A stretch of 64,000 bases of DNA, from positions 13,206,001 through 13,270,000 of the forward strand of contig OX637334.1 of NCBI GenBank assembly GCA_951799405.1. The letters are read 5' to 3'. A program made the position numbers and the translations under genes. Within the stretch, counting starts at the first letter, position 1. Each line of letters starts with the position of its first letter. Under the pieces are notes generated by a model. That model had not been told where the DNA came from, did no database searches, and saw nothing but the letters and a program-made list of their open reading frames with translations. Below, piece after piece: positions 20,600-32,882 of this stretch. The stretch is from Agapetus fuscipes. Taxonomy: Eukaryota > Arthropoda > Insecta > Trichoptera > Glossosomatidae.

Positions 20600-21388
20600 A
20601 TTTTTCGCCTGAATTCTGTAAATAAAAACGATAAAATTATTCCCACTATAAAATAACAAAATTCAAAGCAAGATGACTAGCATGTAAGTACCTTATGAAT
20701 TTAATTTAGATAGGACTTGGATACAACGTTCATGCATAGCATATGCTACGGGTAGTTATCAATAATATTCAATCGGTGTTATTCTTACTTGTCATATTTC
20801 GCCATCGGCCTAACTGGCGACTACTTAATCTGGGTACAACGCCGGACTAGACCAAATTTGAAATATTGATTCTCGTTCATAGTGTAACGTAGGAACAGTT
20901 GAGCCTGCGACCAAATTTGGACGGCTGAAATTACGTCCGTTCAATGTCGTATTTAAAAAAAAAATCTGTTCTGGAGATGTCACTTTTTAAATATTATTTA
21001 AAGAATAGGGAATTTTCAGTCGTTTTTAAATAATTATTAAAACAATAACCATTGACAATAACGCAAAAAAAAGATGAAAAATAAAAGCAAATAATCAGTT
21101 TATAAATTTGTTGTGCAATTTATAATTAAAATAACTTTGAAAACAATTGATTAGCCAAAAAAATCCGTATATTTTTTGTGGATCGGGAAAAATAAACCAA
21201 ATGTAGGGAATATGCGTTTGGGACAACCACACAAATATCGCTGACGTCACAATGGCGGACGGCTGACTGTTTTGTTTGTACACAGATCATGTCGGCCGAA
21301 ATGCAAGTAAATATTTTATTTCAGATGGAAAAAGTGTCTCATATGTGTTCGTAGAGTGTTAAATATTCTCTTCACTTATTTTAAACCA
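20600..21388. other. Intergenic stretch, nothing recognised
   Basis: AT-rich, no coding frame above 60 codons that looks real, no inverted ends found. Confidence 0.45.
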
Positions 21389-21390
21389 TA

Positions 21391-23395
21391 CAGGGTGACT
21401 GGTAATTCGACCTATTCCTTGAAAGGGGTTATACTAGGGTCTATATGCAACATTTTTGACCCAGTTAACTAGGGGTCGAAAATCACTCATCTTCGAGTTA
21501 TTTCAATTTTTAGGTTTTTTTGAAAATTGACCATTTTTCGACCTAAAACTTGTGATTGTGAACAAATTTCTTAATTTTTTGCAACAAGTAAGTGTTTTTC
21601 TTATAGCTGATAAATGAGCAACTACTGAAAACTAAAATTTATGTAAAAAAATCCCAAAAACTCCAAAATAAAAGGTTTTCAACCCCAATTTTATTTTTTG
21701 TTTTTTTATAATTTTTTTCATCCAAAGAGGATAACTTAAAAAAATGATAAGACACTTGGCGTACAAACTGCAGGAATAACTTCCTCAACTCATGAGCTTT
21801 CAAAAATAGGGCAAGTCTTGGAACTTTTACAACAAATTTGCAAAAAAACCTTTTTTAAACACGCAAAAGGGGAAATGTGAATTTTAATAGAAAAAAATAT
21901 TGGTCTGGAGAAAATTAGTAAACTCTTATAATAACTGTTAAATAAGCTAAAATAAGTTAAAAATAAGTTAAAATAATAAAATAAGAAAATTTTAAAGTGT
22001 ACTTACATGGAAAAATCACAAATTTTGCTCAAATTGCCTTCCCGCGTTACGAATGCAAGCACGAAGCCTGCAACGGACTTCACTCAAAGTTACTCGCGAT
22101 GAAAGCCCATCTTTTATCTGTTGGGCAGCTGTTACAATCCTCTATCTCAACTCTTCTTGAGATGAAATCGGTGTGCGATGGAGTAATGCCTTCATATGAC
22201 CCCAAATAAAAAAGTCACACGGTGTTAAATCAGGACTTCTTGCCGGCCAAGGAATCGGGCCACCGCGACCAATCCATCTCAGTGGATAGTTGTCATCCAT
22301 CCACTGTCGCACGCCCTGGTAATAATGGGCTGGACATCCATCGTGTTGGTAAATCATACCCATTCTTGTGGTAAGCGGCACATCCTCTAACAGGGAAGGT
22401 AGCTCTTAGAAAAAAAAAATCATAGGCGTGCTGGCAGAAAGAATGGTCCAATTAAATTATTGTGTACGATCCCCATCGACACATTTAGTGAAAATCTGTG
22501 CTGGTGACCCCTTCTTTGGATTTTGACCTTTAGGGGCCCAAAAATGCAGATTGTGAAAATTTGTAATTTCGTCTCGGTCAAAGTTAGATTCATCGGTCCA
22601 CAAAGTTTTTTTTAGATACTCAGGGTTGAGAAGAGTTTAGAGAGAGGATTGTGGCAGCTGCCCAACAGATAAAATATGGGCTTTTATCGCGAGTAACTTT
22701 GAGTGAAGTCTGTTGCAGGCTTCGTGCTTGCATTCGTAACGCGGGAAGGCAATTTGAACAAAATTTGTGATTTTTCCATGTAAGTACACTTTGAAATTTT
22801 CTTATTTTATTATTTTAACTTATTTTAGCTTATTTTAGCTTATTTAACAGTAATTATAAGAGTTTACTAATTTTCTCCAGACGAATATTTTTTTTAATAA
22901 AATTCACATTTCCCCTTTTGCGTGTTTAAAAAAGGTTTTTTTTTGCAAATTTGTTGTAAAAGTTTAAACATTTGCACTATTTTTTAAAGCTTATGAGTTG
23001 AGGAAGTTATTCCTGCAGTTTGTACGCCAAGTGTCTTATAATTTTTTTGAGTTATCCTCTTTGGATTGAAAAAATTATAAAAAAACAAAAAAAAAAATTG
23101 GCCTTGAAAACCTTTTATTTTGGAGGGTTTCGGATTTTTTTACATAAATTTTAGTTTTCAGTAGTTGTTCATTTATCAGCTATAAGAAAAACACTTATTT
23201 GTTGCAAAAAATTAAGAAAAATTTTCACAATCATAAGTTTTAGGTCGAAAAATGGTCTATTTTCAAAAAAACCTAAAAATTGAAATAACTTGAAGATGAG
23301 TGATTTTCGACCCCTAGTTAACTGGGTCAAAAATGTTGCAAATAGACCCTAGTATAACCTCTTTCAAGGAATAGGTCGAATTACCAGTCACCCTG
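21391..23395. mobile_element. Foldback Tc1/mariner element, copy 1
   Basis: Flanked by TA (21389-21390, 23396-23397) with ends CAGGGTGACTGGTAATTCGA. The inverted arms are 21391-22157 and 22629-23395, each 767 bp. Each arm contains the 3' untranslated part and the last 50 or so codons of the transposase gene, so the element is a palindrome of its own 3' end around a 471-bp core. The N-terminal half of the gene is absent. Confidence 0.9.
22003..22620 (-). pseudogene. mariner-type transposase core, copy 1 (broken)
   Basis: Minus-strand frames carry LWTDESNFDRDE (first catalytic D), then after frame damage YQHDGCPAHYYQGVRQWMDD (second D) and WPARSPDLTPCDFFIWGHMK (third D). Counting from D in HDG to D in PCDF gives 41 intervening residues, the DD41D spacing known from rosa-type mariners. 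The C-terminal part ISSQEELR continues into the left arm. The N-terminal helix-turn-helix region is missing, and a stop/frameshift around 22400-22470 breaks the gene. Confidence 0.8.
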
Positions 23396-23599
23396 TATAC
23401 ATAACTTCAGTTTCGCGGCAAATTTTTCATATTGAGAAATTTGCCGCGAGCCGTGATGCAATCTGTCAAATGATTTCTTTTGCTTTTTAATTTTGTGTGT
23501 TTTGTGCCTCAAAAAGCGATTGATTAGCAAAAAAGTGCTGAATTCTGTCAATTTGACCAAAATGACAAAAACAAATCGCAAAACAAAACAGTAATAAAG

Positions 23600-24660
23600 C
23601 AAATATTTACTATTTAATATTAAATACGGCAGTTGTCAAAATCGATTGTACCACAAAACCGTCTCCGAGGGGGTTTTGTCTAGGCCTAACTTCGCATTGC
23701 TTCGCATACATTTGGAGGTTAGATTTGGGCGGGCGTTGAGCTCGAGACGCAAGCCTAACTACTTCAGAAATGTTCAAGAATCAAAATTAAGCAAAACCTG
23801 GGTTCAAAGGGCGACGAAAATGTCTAAGAATAACACCGAATGAATTTTATTTAAAAGCGTCAAAAGAACTTGAGTAAAATTGACATTTCATATTAAAACC
23901 AGGCAAACTTTACCAAAAAGCTACGGGAATTTGAGGCGTCAGGGTGGAGGCAATTTAACCCAAACTAGATAACACTGCATAAAAGCAGTCAAAAAGATGC
24001 TTGGCTTACAAATATTTATAGTGTTAATAACACAATGTCATATTAATTAATTAAAAACTTGAATTATCACCATATTCACATTTGCATGCATCTTGCTCCG
24101 ACAAATATACCTATGGATACAGAGTTGTCACAGTCATCTTGCAGCGTTAACAAGACAGTATTTTCGTCCATCATTTTTAATTTATCAATTCTTGAGATCA
24201 CTCCAAACAACAACCTTCGTCTTCACCTGACAGCTGTCAAATACACCATTGCCGTGAAGTTAGGAACGCTTACGCCGACCCACCTTCGCAAAAAAGCGAA
24301 AATAGCGAACGGCCGAGGTGTCGTGCGTGACGTCATAGCTCATAATATTTGCTTACGATGAGCTCCCCGAACGGTGTGTGCAGGCTCCTGTCACTGGGAA
24401 CAAATGAACCAGCATTCTAAAATGAAATATGATTTCAAGCAGAAACTCATAGACATATTGCCTTGACAGTTGTCTCTGTCTGGCACATATGCTTCAAATT
24501 CACGCCCTGATCCCAAATGAGAAAGATATATTTTGTAAGCTTCTTTTACATGCAAACTTCCAAAAAAATACGCTAGATGGCAAGTAATCATTAAAGTGAG
24601 GGTAGGTAGTTTTTTTTGAAATTCAAATTTTGTTCTAATCAAAACATGTGACAGTAGAAA
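23600..24660. other. Intergenic stretch, no gene recognised
   Basis: Moderate GC patches at 23.65-23.85 and 24.2-24.4 kb do not give recognisable proteins. CTCCCCGAACGG occurs at 24364. No complete terminal repeats found. Confidence 0.4.
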
Positions 24661-24677
24661 TTTGTTGTCTGTGTTTA

Positions 24678-24756
24678 ATGGCGTCTGCTGAAAAAAATGA
24701 CAAAAATAACCTTTTGTTTTTCAAACAATTACAGAAAAAATACGCTTTTTCATTCA
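24678..24756 (+). CDS. Candidate first exon of an unknown gene
   Basis: ATG at 24678 in a reasonable context (TTTAATGG) starts 26 codons, MASAEKNDKNNLLFFKQLQ and onward, to a possible donor CA|GTGATT at 24757. It ends with one base of a split codon. Without splicing the frame stops soon after. No family recognised; see the partner exon at 25207. Confidence 0.25.
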
Positions 24757-25206
24757 GTGATTGGACATTTTTATGAAGTGTTTCATTTTTACAAGAACTG
24801 AGTCTACCGTAAGCGGTAGTGGAAATCCACGTAAGTTACAGTTTATCTTATATTTTTTAATGTGCATGTAATATGTCATTGATTTTGTAAAATGTTTAAG
24901 AAATAACGTTTGGTCGACACTTAATTTTGAAAAACGCTTGCATTTAACACCATGGCTTGGATTCAATTATCATGGACGGTGTCAGATAGTATTTTCCGTT
25001 TTGCTATTTTTGTCTTCTTTAAATCTTAGTACCAGCAAGTTTATTAGCCGTCATAAGAAATGAGAACGTTTTTATGGGAGCGAGGAAACTTCCATTGAAT
25101 TTCACATCGATGAGATTAGCAAAAACAATATTATCTTAGACCTTCCTTCTTTCTCGTAAAATTTTGAACCCATTAACTAATTCTTATTTTTTTATTTATG
25201 TTTCAG

Positions 25207-25404
25207 CAATCGATTCTTCCAATTCCCACAATTTTCATCATACTTCCAGTCAGCCACTGAAAACGAGCAACCCCATAAAAATACCACCACGCCGTGAAAG
25301 CGAAACGTCGGCAGATAAAAAAGTTGCAAATGGACCATGGTCTGACCTGCAATTACACAGAAGGAATACATCAGATAAAACAGATCATGAAAGTGAATGT
25401 GAAA
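25207..25404 (+). CDS. Candidate second exon of an unknown gene
   Basis: A good acceptor (TTTTTTATTTATGTTTCAG) precedes 25207. The frame needing one upstream base reads through serine-, lysine- and acid-rich sequence (IPPRRESETSADKK, WSDLQLHRRNTSDKTDHE) to possible donors at 25405 or 25407. The phase matches the candidate exon at 24678-24756, giving a 450-bp intron. Composition is unlike the surrounding AT-rich sequence. It looks like a disordered protein segment; no domain is visible. Confidence 0.3.
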
Positions 25405-25639
25405 GTGTAAAATTTTATTTAAAAACTGTTTGGTTTTACTACGAGTTATTAGGTTAAATGTAAACTGTGGGTAAAACCATAAATAGGTTAGAAATACAAC
25501 TATGTGAATTAAAAAGTTTGATTATTATAATGATGAAACATTGAACTATTTTCTCCAAAAGACGTTGCAAACTGTCCAAAAATAATTGTTTCAAGTTTAT
25601 ACCATAATATTATATTCAATTTATTCTTCATAGGCATAA

Positions 25640-25975
25640 AAAAAACGCAACTAAACTACACATATAGTGTAACTTCTTGCCGCGTTATCCCCGAAGGGGT
25701 CGCATGTGGCGAGTGGAACCTATTTATTTTTACAGGTAAGGGGGTCGGCCTTACGCCAACCTCTTCATTTGAAGTGGGGGTTTCCCAGCTTCTGAGAGCG
25801 CTGGTTCTCATTTCTGGTTAAGGCTGAGTAAACCTTGCCGGTATTTTGATTTGAGGTTTGAAATAAACACCGAAACGGATAATCATTTCTGACACCCTGC
25901 CTCAGTGGGATTCGAACCCCAGCTCCCGGCATGGAATGCAAGCACTCTACCAACTGAGCTATCTACAATATTATT
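25640..25975 (-). mobile_element. SINE-B copy, near full length
   Basis: Minus-strand head TAGCTCAGTTGGTAGAGTGC with B box GGGTTCGAATCCC, then a body with AAATGAGAACCAGC-like and CCCACTTCAAATGAAG segments. The A and B boxes are closer to real tRNA than in the other copies, but the acceptor stem and CCA region do not fit a functional tRNA gene. Confidence 0.78.
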
Positions 25976-26027
25976 TATTAATGTAATCACGTATCAATAA
26001 CAATAATGTATCACCCATAATATAAAA

Positions 26028-26232
26028 AATGGTTCACTTTGCCAATGTCACCTCTGTTTCAGGGAAGGTCGGCAAGAGTTGCAGGGCTTATGTTCACTTG
26101 AGATTGGGTTTTTATATTGTAGGTCCACATGCGGCGTGTGTTAGCGCAAAATTGTACATGTCTGTTTGTGGGAATACGTTTAATATTAATCTTAAATGAT
26201 ACATATCTTTGCAGCTTAGATTTAGATTTAAA
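26028..26232 (+). repeat. LT repeat, 5'-truncated
   Basis: Starts within the TGGTTCACTTTGCCAATGTC block and ends near CTTTGCAGCTTAGATTTAG, reaching the natural 3' end. Confidence 0.78.
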
Positions 26233-26389
26233 TTTTACAATGTACAAGGTTTATTTCATTGTAAATTTGTATTTTAATTCACTCCTTAAAATGTTAATAA
26301 AAAATATATCTATGTAATAAAACGTTGTTTTTCTTGCGAAACAAGTATGGCAGAAACAAATAAATTGTACAGTGGACTACACATCACTT

Positions 26390-28456
26390 TATAGCACAAA
26401 ATACAGTCATGTTTAGGTCATAGCCAATTTTCATAACAAAACATTTAGTCGTGTGTAAGTAATGAAGCTAATCTTTTTAAGCAATCGTCTTTTTACAGTA
26501 TTATCATTGATCCCGTTTGTATCAAAACTAACACTTTGTTTGGTGGGTACCTATACTTTTCATTGATATTTTGGAAAGTTATGATTGATTATCATATGGG
26601 TACAACTTACTAGATTTTAAGACTCGTAGCCTAGTATTTTATATTAGGCGTTTTAGTACCAAGAATATTACAATTATTTTTGTATTAAAATTTGTCACTC
26701 TGTATGGTGGCTACACCTTATAATATTTATTTGAAAAAAGTAATGATTAATGTTTGTAGGTATTTATAAGAGCTTTTCAATTGTTTAACATTATTTTTTA
26801 GTAAACCCGTTCTCTGCCGGGAAAATTTAAAATATTGTTTTCTCTTGTATGGCGACCCCCAAAACAAAGAGTATTAGGAGGCAATGCTTATTGTTGTTTT
26901 ATAGCAATTGATTGAGCGAATTGTTATGTAGGTTTATTTATGGGTATTAGACGTTTTGCTACCAAAAATATTACAATAATTTTTTGTATGAAAATTTGAC
27001 ACTTTGTATGGTGGCTATACTTTATAATATTTTTTTGAAAAAAGTAATGATTCATGTATGTAGGTATATATAAAAGCTTTTCAATTGTAGAACATTATTT
27101 TTTAGTTAACCCTTTCTCTGCCGAGAAATTTTAAATTATTTTTTTCTCTTGTATGGCAACCCCCAAAACAAAGAAAATTATGAGGCAATGGTTATTATTG
27201 TTCCATAGCAGTATTATAATGACGATTAATCAGAAAAAATAAAGAAAATCGTAGCAGCCGTTTTTGAGAAAATCTCATTTGAAACTTTCAGCTGTTCGGA
27301 AGCCATCTTGAATTTTCTAAAATTTGAAACATGTTTCACTATGAATTATAGTGATACAAAAGTTATTTCTGATAAAGTTAAGAAACATAAAAGTTTTTTG
27401 CGTTCTGATGGGTTTTTGTAGCCTTTTAATTTCAATTTTTGATATCATGTAAACGGCACTTTATGTTTTTATTTTCAAAATTTTTATTTAATTTTTATAT
27501 AGAATTTGATGTTACGTATAATATTGTATAACATATCTTTTTTGTCAACGCTTTCACTTCTGAGAAAATCACAATTGTTTTTTTTTTCATATGGCAACTC
27601 ATAGACGCAGATTAGCAAAAATGTTGCCATGACTAAATTTGGTAAGAATGTATCAAGCAACTACTTAACTGAAAATTTAAAAAAAATCGTTCGAGCCGTT
27701 TTTGAGAAAATCGCATTTGAAGTTTTCTCCTCTTTGGAAGCCATCTTGAATTTTCAAAATGGTGAAAAACAAATTATAGTGCAAAGAAGTTTTTAAATTT
27801 TGCTTTCTTGTGAACCTAAAAAAAGGTTTACAAAATTGCGTTTTTATGGGTCTTTTTAATATTTTCGATGGAAATTTTGAGATCGTGTAAACGGTACTTT
27901 AAGTAATTTTTTTTTTAAATTATTCTTTTAATTTTTGTAGAAATTAATGTTGCGCGTAATATTGTAAAACATTTTTTGTTGTCAACCCAGCTATTTCCGA
28001 GATAATCACAATCGTTTTTTTCTTTCATATGGCAACCCATAGACGCAGGTTGGCAAGAGTGTTGCCATATCTAATTTTCTTAGAAAAAACTTAAGCAACG
28101 ACCACACTGAAATTTTAAAGACAATCGTTAGAGCCGTTTTTGAGAAAAGTGCAATTTTATGTTTTTTTTGTATGGCAGCCATCTTGAATTTTCAGGGTGG
28201 CGACATGCCGGTCGGCTCATCAAAATCTGTGGTTATCAATTCTCTAAATCCAAAAATTGATGTCTCTGTGATCAGTAGTTTCGGCTGGGACATACACTCA
28301 TACGGACGGACGGACGGACGGACGGACGGACGGACTGGTTCGACAAATTAGGTTTTTTTGCATGTCCTGGTGCAGGACAACTCATTTCCGTTAAAACCTC
28401 ATTTTTTTTTTCGGATGAATACAATACTTTATAACAGTCCTTTGGACTGCTATAAA
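26390..28456. mobile_element. Unidentified interspersed element of about 2 kb
   Basis: A block of about 430 bp recurs three times in tandem. Each contains GTTTTTGAGAAAATCGCATT-like and GGAAGCCATCTTGAATTTTC sequence (around 27.26, 27.70 and 28.13 kb) and a TCTTGTATGGCAACCC-like motif. ACTTTATAGCA near 26390 and its complement near 28456 may be short inverted ends. The right end carries AGTCCTTTGGACT, and a related end lies at 40.78-40.89 kb. No open frame of note. Confidence 0.5.
28303..28335. repeat. (CGGA)n microsatellite
   Basis: Eight tetranucleotides in a row next to TGGTTCGACAAATTAGG. Confidence 0.95.
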
Positions 28457-28685
28457 GTAAAAATATATTTTTTAAGAAGAAGAAAAAGTCCCCAGAGTGG
28501 GTTTTGTACGAAAACCTTACACCCCGAAATATAGATGACTCTTTTTACTATTTCCATATACCTTGTTTTTCCTACATAATGCACTGAAACAGGGTTCAGT
28601 GGCACATCTATAATACGTAGTATTATAGTATACCTACTTATCTATGGGTGTGTGGGTGCTTGAAGCGCGCTCCCCGAACACGGCC

Positions 28686-30507
28686 AAAATCAGGCTGACA
28701 TCTGTCAGGCTATCATCAGGCTGTCTTCACATACCTATGGCTCAGTTTAGACACACGAAATTTTTTTGAAAAAGTTTCGATAGTGACGTCAGCAAGATGG
28801 CCGCTCCGCAGTGACAGTTGCTGGCAATTTTGATATTATGATGATTTTTAAAAAATGCCGCATGACCCGCTTATTTCGTAATGTTGGTCAGACTGAGTTG
28901 TCAGACATTTCCACTTCGGAGTTAAAATGTCTGAAAAGTCAAAGACAATAATGCTATGGACTCGACAATTTTGGTAGGTATTTAAATTTTTTTTGTTAAT
29001 TTAAAACTCGAAAACCTTTATTTTCTGTGAAAACTAAAAACAATTTGGAAAATATAAAATAATTGTTAACCCCTTGAAAAGAAAAAGGAAGTAGGTAATA
29101 ATTAAATTGAGTTTGTTCTTACTTTTGGATTAAAAACAATTTTATTTCACGACGGTGTTTTTTTCCATTGCAACGTTTTAATTATGAAATGATTCCGTGA
29201 AACTTTTCACGGAAGAAACATGTTAATCAACTATTTTTATAAGTCGTAAATAATTTCAGTCGTAAGGGAAGTCTTAAATTTAATGTTGGTCTCGGCAAAT
29301 ATGCGCCAAAAACAATGACACAATATAATGTGAACACAATATAAAATACCAATGCAATATTAATGACACAATATTGCAATATTGCATTCTGTTTCATAAA
29401 AATATTTTTGAGGTTAAGAACCCGTAATATATTTTCACAACATTGGAATATTCAGCCAGTTTGTACAACACCACGATGAATTTTAAATTATTTGTATGAT
29501 TCTTTTTTTTTACCGACGCATAGTTAACCTTAACACGTATTAAAATAATTTAATTCCTACATTATTTTAATCCCATTCGATGTTTGAATAAACCGCAACA
29601 GCTAAATGCCATTAGAAGAAAAAGATTCTGTTTTGTTCAAAAAATATTTTGTTCAAATGTGTGTGGAGACGGAAAACCGATAGTTGCCGCTAAAAATCGC
29701 TGTCTGACGTCACTATCGAAACTTATTAAAAAAAAATTCGTGTTCATTCATTAAAAAAAACGAAAATTTTTTGAAAAAGTTTCGATAGTGACGTCAGACA
29801 GCGATTTTTAGCGGCAACTATCGGTTTTCCGTCTCCACATACATTTGAACAAAATATTTTTTGAACAAAACAGAATCTTTTTCTTCTAATGGCATTTAGC
29901 TGTTGCGGTTTATTCAAACATCGAATGGGATTAAAATAATGTAGGAATTAAATTATTTTAATACGTGTTAAGTTTAACTATGCGTCGTTAAAAAAAAAGA
30001 TTCATACAGATAATTTAAAATTCATCGTGGTGTTGTACAAACTGGCTGAATATTCCAATGTTAGTTGTGAAAATATATTACGGGTTCTTAACCTCAAAAA
30101 TATTTGTATGAAACAGAATGCAATATTGCAATTGTGTCATTAATATTGCATTGGTATTTTATATTGTGTTCACATTATATTGTGTCATTGTTTTTGGCGC
30201 TTATTTGCCGAGACCAACATTAAATTTAAAACTTCCCTTACGACTGAAATTATTTACGACTTATAAAAATAGTTGATTAACATGTTTCTTCCGTGAAAAG
30301 TTTCACGGTGTCTAAACTGAGCCTATAAATTGTTAAAGTATAATTTTTTTTCTAAAAAAAAATAGTCCATAGGTACATTTAGGGAAACGGGTTTTTTCGT
30401 TTACATCCCCAGATTTCCCCAGTTGTCAGGCTAGCACCTGTCAGGCTGTCTACCGGTGTGAAGACAGCCTGACAGGTGCCAGCCTGACAGTTGGGGAAAA
30501 TTGAATT
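28686..30507. repeat. CTGTCAGG hairpin repeat, copy 3 (split by MITE dimer)
   Basis: 28686-28738 and 30324-30507 are the two pieces; deletion of 28739-30323 with one TAT restores the body CACATACCTATAAATTG seen in copy 1. The right end (30425-30490) is again a palindrome. Confidence 0.75.
28739..30323. mobile_element. GGCTCAG MITE inverted dimer, copy 1
   Basis: Outer ends GGCTCAGTTTAGACACACG on both sides, TAT at 28736-28738 and 30324-30326. A forward unit (28739 to about 29747) is followed, after a short disrupted junction, by a reverse unit starting near 29758 and cut off at the central TTCCGTGAAAAGTTTCACGG palindrome. The B ends face each other. About 560 bp on either side of the junction can pair. 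Confidence 0.85.
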
Positions 30508-31462
30508 TCCCCACATAATAAAAATAATTCTAAAAACTGAATTCAAAAGTAATTGAAGTACAAATTAAAGAAATTAAATAATATAAACAAATAAAACATA
30601 CGTAAAACTACTGAAATATATTAAAAAAATTGACCAAATACCCAGGTTCTCCATAGTAAATGCACTTTTTACGGGATGGAATTTTGTGCAAAAACAAAAA
30701 CATACACCCTATATTTTTATATTTTTTTATGATAACTAAATAAATAATAAAGCTCATAAAGCAATAATTTTTTTGTGTCTTTTTCCGAGAATAAAAAAAA
30801 AAAAAATTCCTCAGGCTCAGTTTAGACACACGAAAATTTTTTGAAAAAGTTTCGATAGTGACGTCAGACAGCGATTTTTAGCGGCAACTATCGATTTTCC
30901 GTCTCCACACACATTTGAACAAAATATTTTTTGAACAAAACAGAATCTTTTTCTTCTAATGGCATTTAGCTGTTGCGGTTTATTCAAACATCGAATGGGA
31001 TTAAAATAATGTAGGAATTAAATTATTTTAATACGTGTTAAGTTTTACTATGCGTCGGTAAAAAAAAAGAATCATACAGATAATTTAAAATTCATCGTGG
31101 TGTTGTACAAACTGGCTGAATATTCCAATGTTAGTTGTGAAAATATATTACGGGTTCTTAACCTCAAAAATATTTTTATGAAACAGAATGCAATATTGCA
31201 ATTGTGTCATTAATATTGCATTTGTATTTTATATTGTGTTCACATTATATTGTGTCATTGTTTTTGGCGCTTATTTGCCGAGACCAACATTAAATTTAAA
31301 ACTTCCCTTACGACTGAAATTATTTACGACTTATAAAAATAGTTGATTAACATGTTTCTTCCGTGAAAAGTTTCACGGAATCATTTAATAATTAAAACGT
31401 TGTAATGGAAAAAAACACCGTCCTGAAATATTTTTTTTTTTAATCCAAAAGTAAGAACAAAC

Positions 31463-32882
31463 CATTGAGGTATATATATAGAGTCGCAATCATCATACAA
31501 TCAGGAAAAAAATGTCAAGCCGAAGTCCGTTGGAAACGTTTTAATGCAGATGCAAGGAGACAATCAGTTTTTATCCCGCTTCTGCCTCGAATAACGCGCA
31601 CTGTACTCTCAGGTTAAAACGAGATAGCAATAATTTTACGAAACACATGGCACACTTCAAACACGACATAAAGGGTTGAGATCTCATTATTCTATGATAC
31701 AGAATTCCCCTACAGTTATTATATTAAAATATGCATGTCAGAATAAAATGAAATTTCCAGAATAACATTTTACATTTAACAAAGGTTTCATAAAATCTAA
31801 TCTAATCTAAGTTGCAAAGATATGTTACATTGGAGATTCACATTACATGCATTCTCACAACCAGACACATACAAGTTGGCGCTTGCACATGCCTCATGTG
31901 AACCTACAACATAAAAACCAAATCTCAAATGGACATACACCCTGCAACTCTTGCCGTCCTTCCCTGAGACAGGGGTGACATTGGCAAAGTGAACCATTTT
32001 TACAGCATGGGTGGTCAGCCGCATACCAACCTATAAGTCAAGGAATAAGTAAATAAAGAATTCAGATAATTGAAATATGCTGTAGGAAAAGTTAGACTAA
32101 CACTTTACTCCCCTACAATTTATAAATGTACTACATTCCTCTGGAAATATGAAAGTCATAACTCATAATACAGTATATTCAGATATATGCTCACAATAGA
32201 TTTTAAGCGTTCTCCGCATAGATGTTTCAAAGTTGTTTTTTTCTCGGCGGGCAAACATGACACTTTTACGTAATTTTGCTCCTTAACTACTAAAAAAATA
32301 TGAGTTTGTCTTCAACCAGCAACCCGGTAGTATAAAACCTTATGTCTATGTTAAATGTGTGAAATTAATGAAAATATATTTAAGAAAAACTTTTTTTTTA
32401 CAAAAATAAATTATATCACACGTAATATTTTTAAAATTGCAAACAGTGCATGAGTTAATAAACAATATTGGTATACAAAAGCTCTTACGTTCTTTCGTAT
32501 TTTTATTAATATTTTTTTCCCTACTTTTAGGGGAAAAAATATGTAGCTCTACTTATGCGTTCGATATGTCGGTTTGACTTCACAGCGACGAAATATTTAA
32601 AGTTAAACAATTGTTTTAATAATTAATTTGTGCTAGGATCCCATGTGTTTTTAACTTGTGCATGTTTTATAATTGATCAAGTTCACAAACAAAGGTGTTT
32701 GAGAACTCCAATCACAATATTTAGCCATTTATAGCAGTATGTATTAGCACCTGTCACGTCCGCTCGCTGAGTAAGTCTGCGTGAGACTGACGGGCCGTTT
32801 TTCTCGAGTATGACTTTCTACCATACTACAGGGTACCTAGTGTTTCGAGAAGAGTTACTTCTCTAGTATATATACCTCAATG
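31463..32882. mobile_element. 1.42-kb hAT-like element nested in the MITE
   Basis: Ends CATTGAGGTATATATA and complement, perfect 8-bp duplication GAACAAAC at 31455-31462 and 32883-32890. No transposase recognised. It carries an LT copy (31797-32045). The 8-bp duplication suggests hAT or P superfamily. Confidence 0.82.
31797..32045 (-). repeat. LT repeat, full unit
   Basis: Runs from TTCCTTGACTTATAGGTTGG at its 5' end (right) to the CTTAGATTAGATTAG tail (left). This is the third nesting level: LT in hAT-like element in MITE. Confidence 0.85.

Noticed and set aside
25290..25312. Second hammerhead (GCGAAACGTCGG)
   Set aside because: No CTGANGA core or stem II at the required distance upstream; it lies in the candidate exon.
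25895..25970. tRNA gene
   Set aside because: A and B boxes are good, but no closed acceptor stem or proper anticodon arm; the same sequence recurs as a SINE head.
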